Shown: positions 37,015 through 46,385, numbered from the stretch's first letter. The stretch: 64,000 nucleotides of DNA from Tropicibacter alexandrii (GCF_003667315.2 NZ_RCTZ02000016.1:1-64000), one strand, 5' to 3'. Notes: a model not told the origin generated them from the sequence alone. Numbers and translations: made by a program.

Positions 37015-37587
37015 ATGACAGACAACGAAACGACTCAGACGGTCAGACGGGTCTGGCGCAAGGAAGACCGCGCCAAGGTCTCGATGATGCAGATTTTCCG
37101 GTCGAACTATGTCGAACGTCGCCGGGCGCAATCCGCACGCATCGAAAGCGACGAAACCCGGCGGGTTCAGGTCCGCGAGGGCGTGACCGAAACCCAGCTG
37201 CGCGCCCATATCGAGAACGATCTGAACGCGCTTCTGAACACCATCCGGCTGGATTCCATCGTCTCGCTCAAGGATCATCCGCATGTGGCGCGCTCGATCC
37301 TGAATTACGGCTTTCAGGACCTGTCAAACGTCACCATCCGCGATCTGGGCAAGCCGGACGTGGCGGAATCCATTCGGTTTTCGCTGATCTGCCATGAACC
37401 GCGCCTTGTCCCGGAAACCATCCGGGTGCGCGTCTTGACCGAGGAACGCAGCGGCGACCAGCGCATGGAACTGTTCGTCGAGGCCGAATTGATGGGCGAC
37501 CCGGTCGATGTGCCGCTGGATTTCGAAGCCGAGGTGGATATCGGCGCAGGCAAGCTGCGCATGTCGAAACTACGGGTACAAGTGTGA
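37015..37587 (+). CDS. tssE: T6SS baseplate protein TssE (gp25-like)
   Basis: 190 aa. gp25-like core: ENDLNALLNTIRLDSIVSLKDHPHVARSILNYGFQDLSN, then FSLICHEPRLVPETIRVRV. The basic N-terminal 50 residues exceed the minimal family length. It initiates sheath assembly. The start at 37015 (MTDNETTQ) has a weak GGGA upstream; a TTG at 36994 is an alternative. The GTG start of tssF overlaps its stop. Confidence 0.9.
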   Translation: MTDNETTQTVRRVWRKEDRAKVSMMQIFRSNYVERRRAQSARIESDETRRVQVREGVTETQLRAHIENDLNALLNTIRLDSIVSLKDHPHVARSILNYGFQDLSNVTIRDLGKPDVAESIRFSLICHEPRLVPETIRVRVLTEERSGDQRMELFVEAELMGDPVDVPLDFEAEVDIGAGKLRMSKLRVQV

Positions 37588-39512
37588 AGAAGGCGTTCCG
37601 CGATCTCTACAACACCGAACTTGCGCTTCTAAAGGAGCGCGCCCGCGATTTCGCGCAGGAATATCCTGGGCTTGCGGATCGGCTGGGTGGGCTGCTCGAG
37701 GAAAATCTCGATCCCACGGTGGCGGGCCTTCTCGAAGGCAGCGCCTTTCTCGCGGCCCGCGTCCAGCTGAAGATGGCCGAGGAATTCCGGGGCTTCACCC
37801 GCGAGATGCTCGACCAGTTGCTGCCCGGCCTGATGGAGCCGACGCCCAGCGTGATGATGGTCCGCGCCCGCGTGCCCTGCGACGATCCCGACGTGGTCAA
37901 CGGCGTGCATTTCGACCGCGGCGACTATATAGAGGCGCGCTATCTCGACGCGGAAAAGCGCGTGCCCTGCCGGTTTTCCCTGTCCGGTCCGCTGTCTCTT
38001 TGGCCGTTGGAGATCGCCGAGTTGCGCTATCTGTCCAGCCCCGGACAGGTCGGCGCGGTGGGTCAGGAAATCGCCAAGGGCACCCGGGCCGGCCTGCTGC
38101 TGGACATCGCGCGGCTGGGGATCGGCGGCGTGGCCGATGGCACCGCGAACCTCACCGAGTTGACGGCAGACGCCTTGACCTTTCGCCTGATGGGCCCGTT
38201 CGAGGATGCCGTCGCCCTGTATGAACAGATCTTCTGCGGGCGGGTCCGGGCCTCTTTGCGCTGGCAGAATGCGCTGGGGGACGATGTCTTCATGACCTTG
38301 CCGCCGCATGCGATCGAACAGATCGGCTTTGGCGAGGATGAGCAGGTTTTGCGGCACGACGCGCGGCTGTTCCGGGGCTTTGCCCTGCTGCGGGACATGT
38401 TCGTGTTTCCGCGCAGTTTCCTTGGCTTTCGCCTGACCGGCCTGCGCAACCTGTGGCCGCGTATCCCGGGCGCCAACCTGCAACTGGTTTTTGAGTTCGA
38501 CACGTCGAACCACCGGCTGGCGACACAGCTGGACCGCGACCACTTGACCCTGAACGCCGCGCCCGCGATCAATCTGTTCGAGGAAACCGCAGGCTCGATC
38601 CGGCTTGACCGCAAGCGGCACGAGCACGTGGTCACACCGCTGTCGAGCCCGGTCACCCATTACGAATTCCACCGGCTGACCGACGTGCTGGCGCATTACA
38701 AGGGCAGCCAGAACTGGACCCGCGTGCTGCCGCTCTATGCTCTGCCCAAGGACGGTTCGAACCCGCGCACCGCGCTGTATTTCACCCAACGGCGACGGCG
38801 GCGACGGCAAACCAGTCAGGAATTGCGCCACGGCGTGTCGCGCTATCGCTATCGCGGCACGGAAACGCTGATCTCGCTATACGAGCCGCCCGACGAGGAA
38901 CCCGCGCAGCGGTTGGAGGTCCGGGGCCTGTGTTCGAACCGGCACCTGCCCGAATACCTGCCGATCAAGCAGGGCTCGGACGATTTCTATTTCTGCGATG
39001 AGACCAGCATCAAGCTGGCCTGCATCGAGGGCCCCACCCTGCCCCGCGACAGTCTGGCCGATCTGGAAAACAGCACCGCGCATCGCAACAAGGCGGGGGA
39101 TGTCTATTGGCGGCTCATCAGCCACCTGTCGCTGAACGCCTACGGCATTCTTGGCCGTGACGGCACCGAAAGCGCCGCCGCGCTGCGCGAGATGCTGACG
39201 CTCTTCGCCGACCTCTCGGACACCTTTACCGAAGCGCAGATCGCTGGTCTGCATCTGGTCGAAACCCGGCAGGTCACCGCCTCGATCCCCCATCCCGAAG
39301 GCTATCACACCGCGCGCGGCGTCGAGGTGACGCTGACCTTCGACGAGGACGCCTTCGAAGGGTCGGGCGTGATGCTGATGGGGGCGGTTCTGGATCGCTT
39401 CCTTGCGGAATACGTGTCGGTCAATTCGTTCACCAAGACGGTGATCCGCACCCGCCAACGCGGCCATGTCAAGACATGGCCCCCCCGACTGGGCGGAGGC
39501 CATATCCTGTGA
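37584..39512 (+). CDS. tssF: T6SS baseplate protein TssF (ImpG/VasA)
   Basis: 642 aa. VasA family: FRDLYNTELALLKERARDFAQEYPGLADRLGG, DPTVAGLLEGSAFLAARVQLKMAEEF and LLPGLMEPTPS, and near the C-terminus EVTLTFDEDAFEGSGVMLMGAVLDRFLAEYVSVNSFTKTV. With TssG, TssE and TssK it builds the baseplate wedges. GTG start overlapping tssE. Length is normal to slightly long. Confidence 0.95.
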   Translation: MKKAFRDLYNTELALLKERARDFAQEYPGLADRLGGLLEENLDPTVAGLLEGSAFLAARVQLKMAEEFRGFTREMLDQLLPGLMEPTPSVMMVRARVPCDDPDVVNGVHFDRGDYIEARYLDAEKRVPCRFSLSGPLSLWPLEIAELRYLSSPGQVGAVGQEIAKGTRAGLLLDIARLGIGGVADGTANLTELTADALTFRLMGPFEDAVALYEQIFCGRVRASLRWQNALGDDVFMTLPPHAIEQIGFGEDEQVLRHDARLFRGFALLRDMFVFPRSFLGFRLTGLRNLWPRIPGANLQLVFEFDTSNHRLATQLDRDHLTLNAAPAINLFEETAGSIRLDRKRHEHVVTPLSSPVTHYEFHRLTDVLAHYKGSQNWTRVLPLYALPKDGSNPRTALYFTQRRRRRRQTSQELRHGVSRYRYRGTETLISLYEPPDEEPAQRLEVRGLCSNRHLPEYLPIKQGSDDFYFCDETSIKLACIEGPTLPRDSLADLENSTAHRNKAGDVYWRLISHLSLNAYGILGRDGTESAAALREMLTLFADLSDTFTEAQIAGLHLVETRQVTASIPHPEGYHTARGVEVTLTFDEDAFEGSGVMLMGAVLDRFLAEYVSVNSFTKTVIRTRQRGHVKTWPPRLGGGHIL

Positions 39513-41065
39513 GCTGGCCTTTCGACGATGAGGGACAGGAGCTTCCCACGGCGCCCGCCGCCGAGGCGGATGACGACCGCACCGTCATTGCCGATCTGCC
39601 CGTGCCGATTGCGCCTGCGGCCCCGGCGCCTGTTCCCGACCCCATTGCCGAGGACCTGCCGTGGTACGAGCAACTGGCCGAGGCGCTGAAGCGTGGCGTG
39701 CAACAGGCCGAGACGCGGCAGGACAGTACGCGCGCCGCCTGCCGGTCCGACATGGCGCAAGCTGCCGCTGACATCGCCGCCTCGCCCGATGCGCGAGCGT
39801 TGTTTGGCCACGGGCTGGGTGCCTTGCTGCGGCAGGCCGCGCGGCGGCGGAACGGCGCGGGTCTGCACCCGGAAACGCTGGAACGGCTGGCCCGGCGCAG
39901 CCAAACCCTGCTGCGCCATCCCGACGACGCGGTGCCCGACGATCAGGTTCTGGCGACGCTGCAAAGCCTGCTCGACAGCGAACCCGAACCCGAGGGCGAC
40001 CTGACCGACCCGCCTGTCGGTTATGACAGCAGCCGCAGCACGCATGAGATGCAATCGTTGCAGGCGGTCGGCCTTGGGCTGTTCTCGCTGCTGCGCGATC
40101 TGGAACGCCGCGCCGGGGACAAGCCGCGCATCGGGCGCAATGCGCGCCTGCATCAGGCCGTGGTCTCGCTCGGGCAGGACCCTTATCTGGGCTTCCCGAC
40201 CAAGGACATCGCCCGCTACGACCCGGCCCAACAGCCGCCCATGGTGCGCGCGCAATTCATGGGGTTCTTCGGCCCCTTCGGCGCCTTCCCCCTCAACTGG
40301 ACCGAAGAGGCGGTGCGCTGGTTCGACAGCGGCGATGAAAGCTTTGCCGCCTTCGTCAACATCTTCACCACCCGCTTTCAAGAGCTGTTCTACCGCGCAT
40401 GGGCCGATGCCCGCGCGATCACCCAGTTCGACCACCCCGCCGACGACCGCTTTCAGACCTATATGCTGTCGCTGCTGGGCAACGGGACCGAACCGATGCG
40501 CGGGCGCGACTCCGTGCCCGACACGGTCAAGCTGCGCTTTGCGGGGCTGGCCTCGGGCCGGATCAAAAGCCCGACCCGGCTGGCGCAGATCCTACGCCTG
40601 CATTTCGAGGATCACGCCCGCGTCGAGATCGACGAAATGGTGCCCACATGGCTCGATTTCGAGCCGGACACGCTCAGCCAGTTGGGCCGTCAGGGCGCGT
40701 CCCTTGGGCGTGACATGCATCTTGGATCGCGGGTGCGCACGGTCTCGGAAAAGATCCGACTGAACCTACGCGTGCAGAAGATCGAGACCTATTTCCGCCT
40801 GCTTCCCGGTGGCGACCTGCACGCGCACCTGCGCGACCTGACCTTCTGGTATCTGGGTCTGGCCTACGAGATCGAGGTGGCGCTGTGGTTGCCACAGCCG
40901 GAAATCCGCCCTGCCAAGCTGGGCGAGACCGCGCAACTGGGCTGGATGGCCTGCATCGCGCCGCAGCCCGGCGACCCGGACACACTGGTTTGCGCCACGC
41001 ATTACAAGCTGGAGCCGCCGGATGGCGACACCGATGACAGCAGCCTTTTTGATTGGGCCGCATGA
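39509..41065 (+). CDS. tssG: T6SS baseplate protein TssG (ImpH) with long N-terminal extension
   Basis: 518 aa, against about 330-360 for most TssG. The ImpH core occupies about 185-518 (ERRAGDKPRIGRNARLHQAVVSLGQDPYLGFP; QFMGFFGPFGAFPLNWTE; LGQTAQLGWM-type end). Residues 1-180 are an acidic/Pro start plus a helical region (WYEQLAEALKRGVQQAETRQD; HPETLERLARRSQTLLRHP) not usual for the family. GTG start at 39509, with GGAGG upstream and a 4-bp overlap with tssF. Part of the baseplate wedge with TssF. Confidence 0.9.
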   Translation: MSWPFDDEGQELPTAPAAEADDDRTVIADLPVPIAPAAPAPVPDPIAEDLPWYEQLAEALKRGVQQAETRQDSTRAACRSDMAQAAADIAASPDARALFGHGLGALLRQAARRRNGAGLHPETLERLARRSQTLLRHPDDAVPDDQVLATLQSLLDSEPEPEGDLTDPPVGYDSSRSTHEMQSLQAVGLGLFSLLRDLERRAGDKPRIGRNARLHQAVVSLGQDPYLGFPTKDIARYDPAQQPPMVRAQFMGFFGPFGAFPLNWTEEAVRWFDSGDESFAAFVNIFTTRFQELFYRAWADARAITQFDHPADDRFQTYMLSLLGNGTEPMRGRDSVPDTVKLRFAGLASGRIKSPTRLAQILRLHFEDHARVEIDEMVPTWLDFEPDTLSQLGRQGASLGRDMHLGSRVRTVSEKIRLNLRVQKIETYFRLLPGGDLHAHLRDLTFWYLGLAYEIEVALWLPQPEIRPAKLGETAQLGWMACIAPQPGDPDTLVCATHYKLEPPDGDTDDSSLFDWAA

Positions 41066-41114
41066 CGGAAATTGATTGAAACAAGCAGGCAAGAATTGCC
41101 GCGAGGGGGACTAG

Positions 41115-43838
41115 ATGGCCGGGATTGAAGTCGAAACATTTCTGCACAAGATGAACCGCGCCGGATACGATGCGTTCATCCACGCCATGCGGCGGGCGCG
41201 CGGCGACGGCAACCGCTCGATCGAGCTGTGCCACTGGCTGCTGCCGCTGGTCGAGAACCAGAATTGTGACATCTCGGTCACGCTGCGCGAGCTGGGCCTG
41301 AACCGCAAACAGGTCTTGATCGACCTCGACAAGGCGGTGTCAGCGCTGGCCAAGAACAAGGCCGAAATCCCCGCCATCTCGGACGAATTGTCGAACGCGC
41401 TGCGCCACGCCTGGACCTATTCCACCCTGCATTTCGGCGAAACGCAGATCCGCTCGGGCCATGTGCTGACCGCGATCCTGAACGACGACAAGCTGCGCCG
41501 CCACCTGCTGCAATATTCCAAGGTCTTCGGCGACATTTCCGTCGATCAACTGGCCCGCGAAAGCACCACGCTTTGGGCCGATTCCGAAGAGGAAACCATG
41601 CGCCCGATGGACGGCTCGGGCCTGTCGGCGGGCGGCAGCGGCGCGGGTGACGATGACGACGGCCCGCGCGGCGGCAGCACCGCCCTGGCGCGCTTTTCCG
41701 TCGACATGACCGCCGAGGCCCAATCGGGCAAGATGGACCGCATCGTCGGGCGCGACGACGAAATCCGGCAGGTGATTGACGTGCTGCTGCGCCGCCGCCA
41801 GAACAACCCGATCCTGACCGGCGAGGCCGGCGTCGGCAAGACCGCCGTGGCCGAGGGCTTTGCCCAGCGGCTCGCGTCGGGTGACGTGCCGCCCAAGCTC
41901 AAGGGCACGCGCCTGCACATGCTGGACATTCAGGCGATGCAGGCCGGGGCCTCGATGAAGGGTGAATTCGAGCAACGCCTGAAATCCGTCATCGACGAGG
42001 TGCAATCCAGCCCGGTGCCGATCATCCTCTTCATCGACGAGGCGCATACGCTGATCGGTGCGGGCGGGGCTGCGGGCACGGGCGATGCCGCCAACCTGCT
42101 GAAACCGGCACTGGCGCGCGGCACCCTGCGCACCATCGCCGCGACGACTTGGTCCGAATACCGCCAGTATTTCGAGAAAGACCCGGCGCTGACCCGGCGG
42201 TTCCAGCCGGTGAACGTGGACGAACCCTCGGTCGAGCAATGCTGCTACATGCTGCGCGGCGTGCTGGAACCGATGGAAAAGCACCACAATGTGCGCATCT
42301 CGGACGAGGCCATCGTTGCCGCCGTCAACCTGTCGCATCGCTACATCCCCGCCCGGCAATTGCCCGACAAGGCCGTGTCGCTGCTGGATACCGCCTGCGC
42401 CCGCGTCGCCGTCAGCCAGTCGTCGATCCCCGCCCGGATCGAGGACACGCGCGAACGGATCAAGGCCTTGGAGGCCGAGATTGCAGGCAAGATCGCCGAG
42501 CGCGATCTGGGCGAGACCGACGAGGACCGCATCACCGAGGCCGAGGCCGAGAAGGCCGATCTGCAAACCCGGCTGGCCGATCTGGAAGCCATGTATGACA
42601 AAGAAAAGGCGCTGGTGGATCAGGTCCTTGACCTGCGCAAGCGGCTGGCCGCGGGCAAGGGCGGCGATGCCGAGGAGGTCATGGACAACCGCCCCGAGGC
42701 CGAGACCGCGCCAGAGGACGACGCCGCGCCAGAGGACGAACCCGCCGATCCGGACGCCGCCCGCGCCGAGATGAAGGCGCGTATCGAGGAACTGGAATCC
42801 GGCAATCCCGATGACCGCATGGTCTATGCCCATGTGGATGCGCAAGCCGTGGCCACCGTGATCTCGGACTGGACGGGCATTCCGGCGGGCCGCATGGTGC
42901 AGGACGAATTGCAGGCGGTCCTGCAACTCTCCGACCACCTGCGCGAGCGCGTCATCGGTCAGGATCACGGCCTGCGCGCCATCGCCAAGCGGATCGAGAC
43001 CAACCGCGCGGGCCTGTCGAACCCCAACAAGCCGATTGGCGTCTTCATGCTGTGCGGCCCGTCCGGCGTCGGCAAGACCGAAACCGCGCTGGCCTTGGCC
43101 GAACAGCTATACGGCGGCGAGGACAACGTCATCACCATCAACATGTCCGAATTTCAGGAAGCGCACACCGTCTCCCTGCTCAAAGGCGCGCCTCCGGGCT
43201 ATGTTGGCCATGGCGAGGGCGGGCGGCTGACCGAACAGGTCCGGCGCAAACCCTATTCGGTCGTGCTGCTGGACGAGGTCGAAAAGGCCCATCCGGACGT
43301 GCATGAACTGTTCTTTCAGGTCTTTGACAAGGGCATCATGGAGGACGGCAACGGCCGCCGCATCGACTTCAAGAACACGCTGATCCTGCTGACCTCGAAT
43401 GTCGGCACCGATGTCATCATGGAGATGGCCGAAGGCGGCAACACCACCCCCGACCTTGAGGAACTGGAAACCGCGCTGAAGCCCTTCCAGCTGGAGGTCT
43501 TCCCCCCTGCCCTTCTGGGGCGCATCGTCTCGATCCCCTATTTCCCGCTGGGCGCCGAGGTGCTGGGCGGCATCGCGCGCCTGAAACTGGGCTCTGTCGC
43601 GGCGCGTCTCAAGTCGGCGCATGGCGCGGTGCTGACCTATGGCGACGACGTGATCGACCACATCGTCGAGCAATGCCGCGACCCCGACAGCGGCGGCCGG
43701 ATGATCGACAACATCATCACCAACTCGATCCTGCCGGACATGTCCCGTCAGGTGCTGGGCCGCATGGTCGAGGGGGAGCAGCTGCGCTCGGTCACGGTCA
43801 AGGTCGAGGATGGCGTGTTCGGGTACGAGTTCGGGTAA
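41115..43838 (+). CDS. tssH: T6SS AAA+ ATPase ClpV (TssH)
   Basis: 907 aa. N-terminal Clp domain (1-155), D1 Walker A GEAGVGKT (236-243) and Walker B LFIDEAHTLIGAGG, a middle coiled region, D2 Walker A GPSGVGKTETAL and Walker B VVLLDEVEKAHPDV. It disassembles contracted TssBC sheath. A strongly acidic, Ala/Glu/Asp/Pro-rich insertion lies between the middle domain and D2 (RPEAETAPEDDAAPEDEPAD). The context is pure T6SS, so this is ClpV, not ClpB. End of the left-hand T6SS gene run. Confidence 0.95.
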   Translation: MAGIEVETFLHKMNRAGYDAFIHAMRRARGDGNRSIELCHWLLPLVENQNCDISVTLRELGLNRKQVLIDLDKAVSALAKNKAEIPAISDELSNALRHAWTYSTLHFGETQIRSGHVLTAILNDDKLRRHLLQYSKVFGDISVDQLARESTTLWADSEEETMRPMDGSGLSAGGSGAGDDDDGPRGGSTALARFSVDMTAEAQSGKMDRIVGRDDEIRQVIDVLLRRRQNNPILTGEAGVGKTAVAEGFAQRLASGDVPPKLKGTRLHMLDIQAMQAGASMKGEFEQRLKSVIDEVQSSPVPIILFIDEAHTLIGAGGAAGTGDAANLLKPALARGTLRTIAATTWSEYRQYFEKDPALTRRFQPVNVDEPSVEQCCYMLRGVLEPMEKHHNVRISDEAIVAAVNLSHRYIPARQLPDKAVSLLDTACARVAVSQSSIPARIEDTRERIKALEAEIAGKIAERDLGETDEDRITEAEAEKADLQTRLADLEAMYDKEKALVDQVLDLRKRLAAGKGGDAEEVMDNRPEAETAPEDDAAPEDEPADPDAARAEMKARIEELESGNPDDRMVYAHVDAQAVATVISDWTGIPAGRMVQDELQAVLQLSDHLRERVIGQDHGLRAIAKRIETNRAGLSNPNKPIGVFMLCGPSGVGKTETALALAEQLYGGEDNVITINMSEFQEAHTVSLLKGAPPGYVGHGEGGRLTEQVRRKPYSVVLLDEVEKAHPDVHELFFQVFDKGIMEDGNGRRIDFKNTLILLTSNVGTDVIMEMAEGGNTTPDLEELETALKPFQLEVFPPALLGRIVSIPYFPLGAEVLGGIARLKLGSVAARLKSAHGAVLTYGDDVIDHIVEQCRDPDSGGRMIDNIITNSILPDMSRQVLGRMVEGEQLRSVTVKVEDGVFGYEFG

Positions 43839-43888
43839 TCGGGGCACAGCCCCAGAAGACCTGTTTTTGATCAGTGGAGGACAAGACC

Positions 43889-43960
43889 ATGAACCAGTGC
43901 GTCATTGAACCCGGGGACCCCGCGCGGGGCCTCGCCTATATCGCCACGATGCGTCGATGA
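43889..43960 (+). CDS. Possible 23-aa leader peptide
   Basis: ATG at 43889 with GGAGG 8 nt upstream encodes a 23-residue peptide (MNQCVIEPGDPARGLAYIAT plus MRR), stop at 43958-43960. It ends 37 bp before the next gene. It could be a translated leader or the remnant of a longer gene. Supported only by the ribosome-binding site and position. Confidence 0.25.
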   Translation: MNQCVIEPGDPARGLAYIATMRR

Positions 43961-43997
43961 TCCCGGAGCCAGCAGGTTCAGACCGCGAGGACATGTC

Positions 43998-44531
43998 ATG
44001 ACCCGTTCCAGCTTCAGCATCGGCCAGTCGGTACCGATGGACAAATACGTCACCACCCTGAAATCGGTTCTGGTGGGCGGCAGCACACCGACCGAACAGG
44101 AAAGCAAGATGGGCTTTTCTCCCGGCTCCATGGCGGGGGGTTACTGGCTGTTCATTCTCGCCCCGCAGGAACGGATCGCGCTGGGGCAATTCGAGTTTCG
44201 CGGCTATACTCATTTTTCGGACGGCATCCCCAAAGGCGAAAGCCAGAACGTGCATGAGACGCTCAGGAACAGCTATTCCGGCCACAAGATCGATCAGGAC
44301 AACTGGAAACGGATTCAGCGGGAGGCGGTCGAGCGGCTCAATCGCGATGGGCTGGATCGTGTGTGCAAACTGATCTTCGACAAGCCGGACCAGATGGACT
44401 ACCCGCCGGGACGCGGCGTGGTACAATACACGCTGACAGCCAAGAAATCCTTCATTGCGACGGCCTTTGTCGGCCCCACCCAGAAACTGGTCGGGCTGGG
44501 TGGCATCTCAGTCGGCGTGACCGCCGCCTGA
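43998..44531 (+). CDS. Hypothetical protein in T6SS island
   Basis: 177 aa, not recognised. It starts MTRSSFSIGQSVPMDKY; AGGA precedes the ATG at 43998, while the longer frame to 43905 lacks a site. Visible: GGYWLFILAPQERIALGQFEFRGYTHFSDG and a Gly-rich C-terminus (LVGLGGISVGVTAA). No signal peptide. It is 39 bp upstream of the LysM protein gene and probably co-transcribed with it. Adaptor, effector or immunity roles are all possible by position; none is shown. Confidence 0.55.
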   Translation: MTRSSFSIGQSVPMDKYVTTLKSVLVGGSTPTEQESKMGFSPGSMAGGYWLFILAPQERIALGQFEFRGYTHFSDGIPKGESQNVHETLRNSYSGHKIDQDNWKRIQREAVERLNRDGLDRVCKLIFDKPDQMDYPPGRGVVQYTLTAKKSFIATAFVGPTQKLVGLGGISVGVTAA

Positions 44532-44570
44532 TCCCAGGCACCACGTCTTGTTTCAAGGTGGAGATTTGGA

Positions 44571-45569
44571 ATGTCCAACGATTACGATCTGTACACGATC
44601 AAACCCGGTGACACGCTGTTCCGTATCATGGCAGAGCACTATGGCCGCGACCAGTTCGTCCATAACAAGGACAAATTGCTGGAACGGGTCAAGGAAGAGA
44701 ACCCGCAAATCAGCGACGTCGACTTGATCTATGCGAATACACCTCTGGTTCTGCCGGTCTTGCGCCCCGGCCAGCCAGCCGACAGCGCCCCCAAGGCAAG
44801 CAGCGCGCAGCAGGCCGCCAACGCGATGACCTGTCAGCGGATCATGAACCAGCCACCGATGAACCGCGAGGTGCTGTCGTCGCTCCAAAGCGCCGATGAC
44901 GCGACGAGGTTTCTCGAAAACGCGGGGATGGGGCTCGACGGGCTCAGCGGGGCCTATAGCGGGCTGGGCAAACTCGCCAATCTGGCGCGCGACCAATACA
45001 CAAGAACCACAAAGGACATTCAGTTCACACAGGCGCTGATGAAGCAGGACAAGTTGACCAAGGCGTCCTATTACGGCGACCGGTCACAGCGGCTTGGCAA
45101 GCTTGACCAACGGTTTTCGCTAATCCGCAACAAGCTCGGCAAAGAACTGACACCCACTGGCAAGCTCATGCGGGTCTCACAGAACTCGGTGCGCCATACC
45201 AAGAGCCTCGACAAGTCGCTCAAATTCGCGGATGGCCTGTCGAAACGCGCCAAATACGCGGGCAAGGGCTTTGCCGCGCTCAGCGTGGGGGTGGGTGCCG
45301 CCCGATACATGGCCGAAGACGATGCAAGGGAGCGGTCCTCGATCTTGTTGGAAACCGCCGGAAGCATGGCGCTTGGCGGCATTGCGTCGATCGCCATTGG
45401 CGCGGCGCTTGTCAGCAACCCGGTGGGCTGGGGCGTGATCGTCGGATCGGTGCTGATCACCGGGGCCGCTGGCTATGCCGGGGGCGAAATCGGTGGCGCC
45501 ATCGGGGACGCCCTGCACGACGAATATGGCAGCAAGGACAAGGACATCTTTCAGGGCTTGTTCGACTGA
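44571..45569 (+). CDS. LysM-start protein with glycine-rich hydrophobic C-terminus, candidate T6SS effector
   Basis: 332 aa. Residues about 5-64 form a LysM-like domain (YDLYTIKPGDTLFRIMAEHYG; DVDLIYANTPLVLP), which binds peptidoglycan or spike proteins. Residues 100-230 are amphipathic and basic (RNKLGKELTPTGKLMRVSQ). Residues about 258-315 hold two long hydrophobic, Gly/Ala-rich segments (SMALGGIASIAIGAALVSNP; GVIVGSVLITGAAGYAGGE), then an acidic tail. No signal peptide, so export would be by the T6SS. The hydrophobic hairpin near the C-terminus recalls pore-forming toxins. Its gene converges with the next one, 21 bp apart. Effector role is inference. Confidence 0.6.
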   Translation: MSNDYDLYTIKPGDTLFRIMAEHYGRDQFVHNKDKLLERVKEENPQISDVDLIYANTPLVLPVLRPGQPADSAPKASSAQQAANAMTCQRIMNQPPMNREVLSSLQSADDATRFLENAGMGLDGLSGAYSGLGKLANLARDQYTRTTKDIQFTQALMKQDKLTKASYYGDRSQRLGKLDQRFSLIRNKLGKELTPTGKLMRVSQNSVRHTKSLDKSLKFADGLSKRAKYAGKGFAALSVGVGAARYMAEDDARERSSILLETAGSMALGGIASIAIGAALVSNPVGWGVIVGSVLITGAAGYAGGEIGGAIGDALHDEYGSKDKDIFQGLFD

Positions 45570-45590
45570 CCCGCACGCGGGACGGCAGCC

Positions 45591-46385
45591 CTATAGGTCG
45601 CAGCTTTCCAAGGCCCGCAGCGCGTCGAGCAACTCCTTGTTCATGCGCTCGATTTCGACCTTCATGATCCTGACCAGCCTTTGACCCTGGCTGTAGCTGT
45701 CATACATCTTCATGCCCCAACTGAAGGTGTCCTCGAACGTCCTTGCCGCGCTTTCCAGCGTCTTCAGCCCGGTCACGACACGTTTGCCGACAGCCCCGGT
45801 CTTGTTGCCGCTGCGCTCCATCGCGTCGAACACATTGCCAACCGCATCGGCGCCGGTTTCGAAAGCCTGCCTGCGCGCGACCTTCTTTGCCTCGCTTTCG
45901 CCCGACCCGTGCTTGGCGGCGGCAATCTTGGCCGCGCCGGTCATGCCCTGCGCGTTTGTCTTGTACATGGCCCCGGCGGGGTGACCGATGCGCACAACAC
46001 TCAACGCGCTGTGAGCCGAATTCGCGACGAGTTCCTCGCCGCTGGTATGGCCGTTCCGGAACGACCAGAAACCTTCGTTCACCTCCATGGCGGCCCGGCC
46101 CATGCCCGCGATATCCAAGGCCTTGATCGGCGTCAGGGCCGAGATCACGCCAAGCCCCTCGTAACAGACATCGCGAATGAGGCGCAGCGCAAACACCCCC
46201 GCAGAGAACAGCCCGGCTTCGTCATTGATGGCTTCGAGCCGGTTCATGCGTTCCTGTGTCTCGCGGATGCGGCGCGAAAGTTGGCGAATGTCCTCCAACT
46301 GGACCTTGCATCGGGGGTTTTCGAATTTCTTCAGGTCTATGGCGGGTTCCTGCAGGCCCCTGAAATGAAAAAAAACCGAAGGCAT
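45591..46385 (-). CDS. Hypothetical protein convergent to the LysM protein, possible partner
   Basis: 264 aa, not recognised. Start at 46385 (MPSVFFHFRGLQ) with GGGGG upstream. The N-terminal third has a heptad-like stretch (DIRQLSRRIRETQERMNRLEA), then a hydrophobic segment (GLFSAGVFALRLIRDVCYEGLGVISAL), a Gly/Ala-rich basic middle (GMTGAAKIAAAKHGSGESEAKK) and a helical C-terminus (VRIMKVEIERMNKELLDALRAL). No signal peptide. A toxin-like or immunity/chaperone role next to the LysM gene is possible but not demonstrated. Confidence 0.55.
   Translation of the reverse strand: MPSVFFHFRGLQEPAIDLKKFENPRCKVQLEDIRQLSRRIRETQERMNRLEAINDEAGLFSAGVFALRLIRDVCYEGLGVISALTPIKALDIAGMGRAAMEVNEGFWSFRNGHTSGEELVANSAHSALSVVRIGHPAGAMYKTNAQGMTGAAKIAAAKHGSGESEAKKVARRQAFETGADAVGNVFDAMERSGNKTGAVGKRVVTGLKTLESAARTFEDTFSWGMKMYDSYSQGQRLVRIMKVEIERMNKELLDALRALESCDL

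Noticed and set aside
43998-46385. Mobile element or recent insertion around the unknown genes
   Set aside because: No terminal repeats, integrase or transposase, and base composition does not clearly differ from neighbours.
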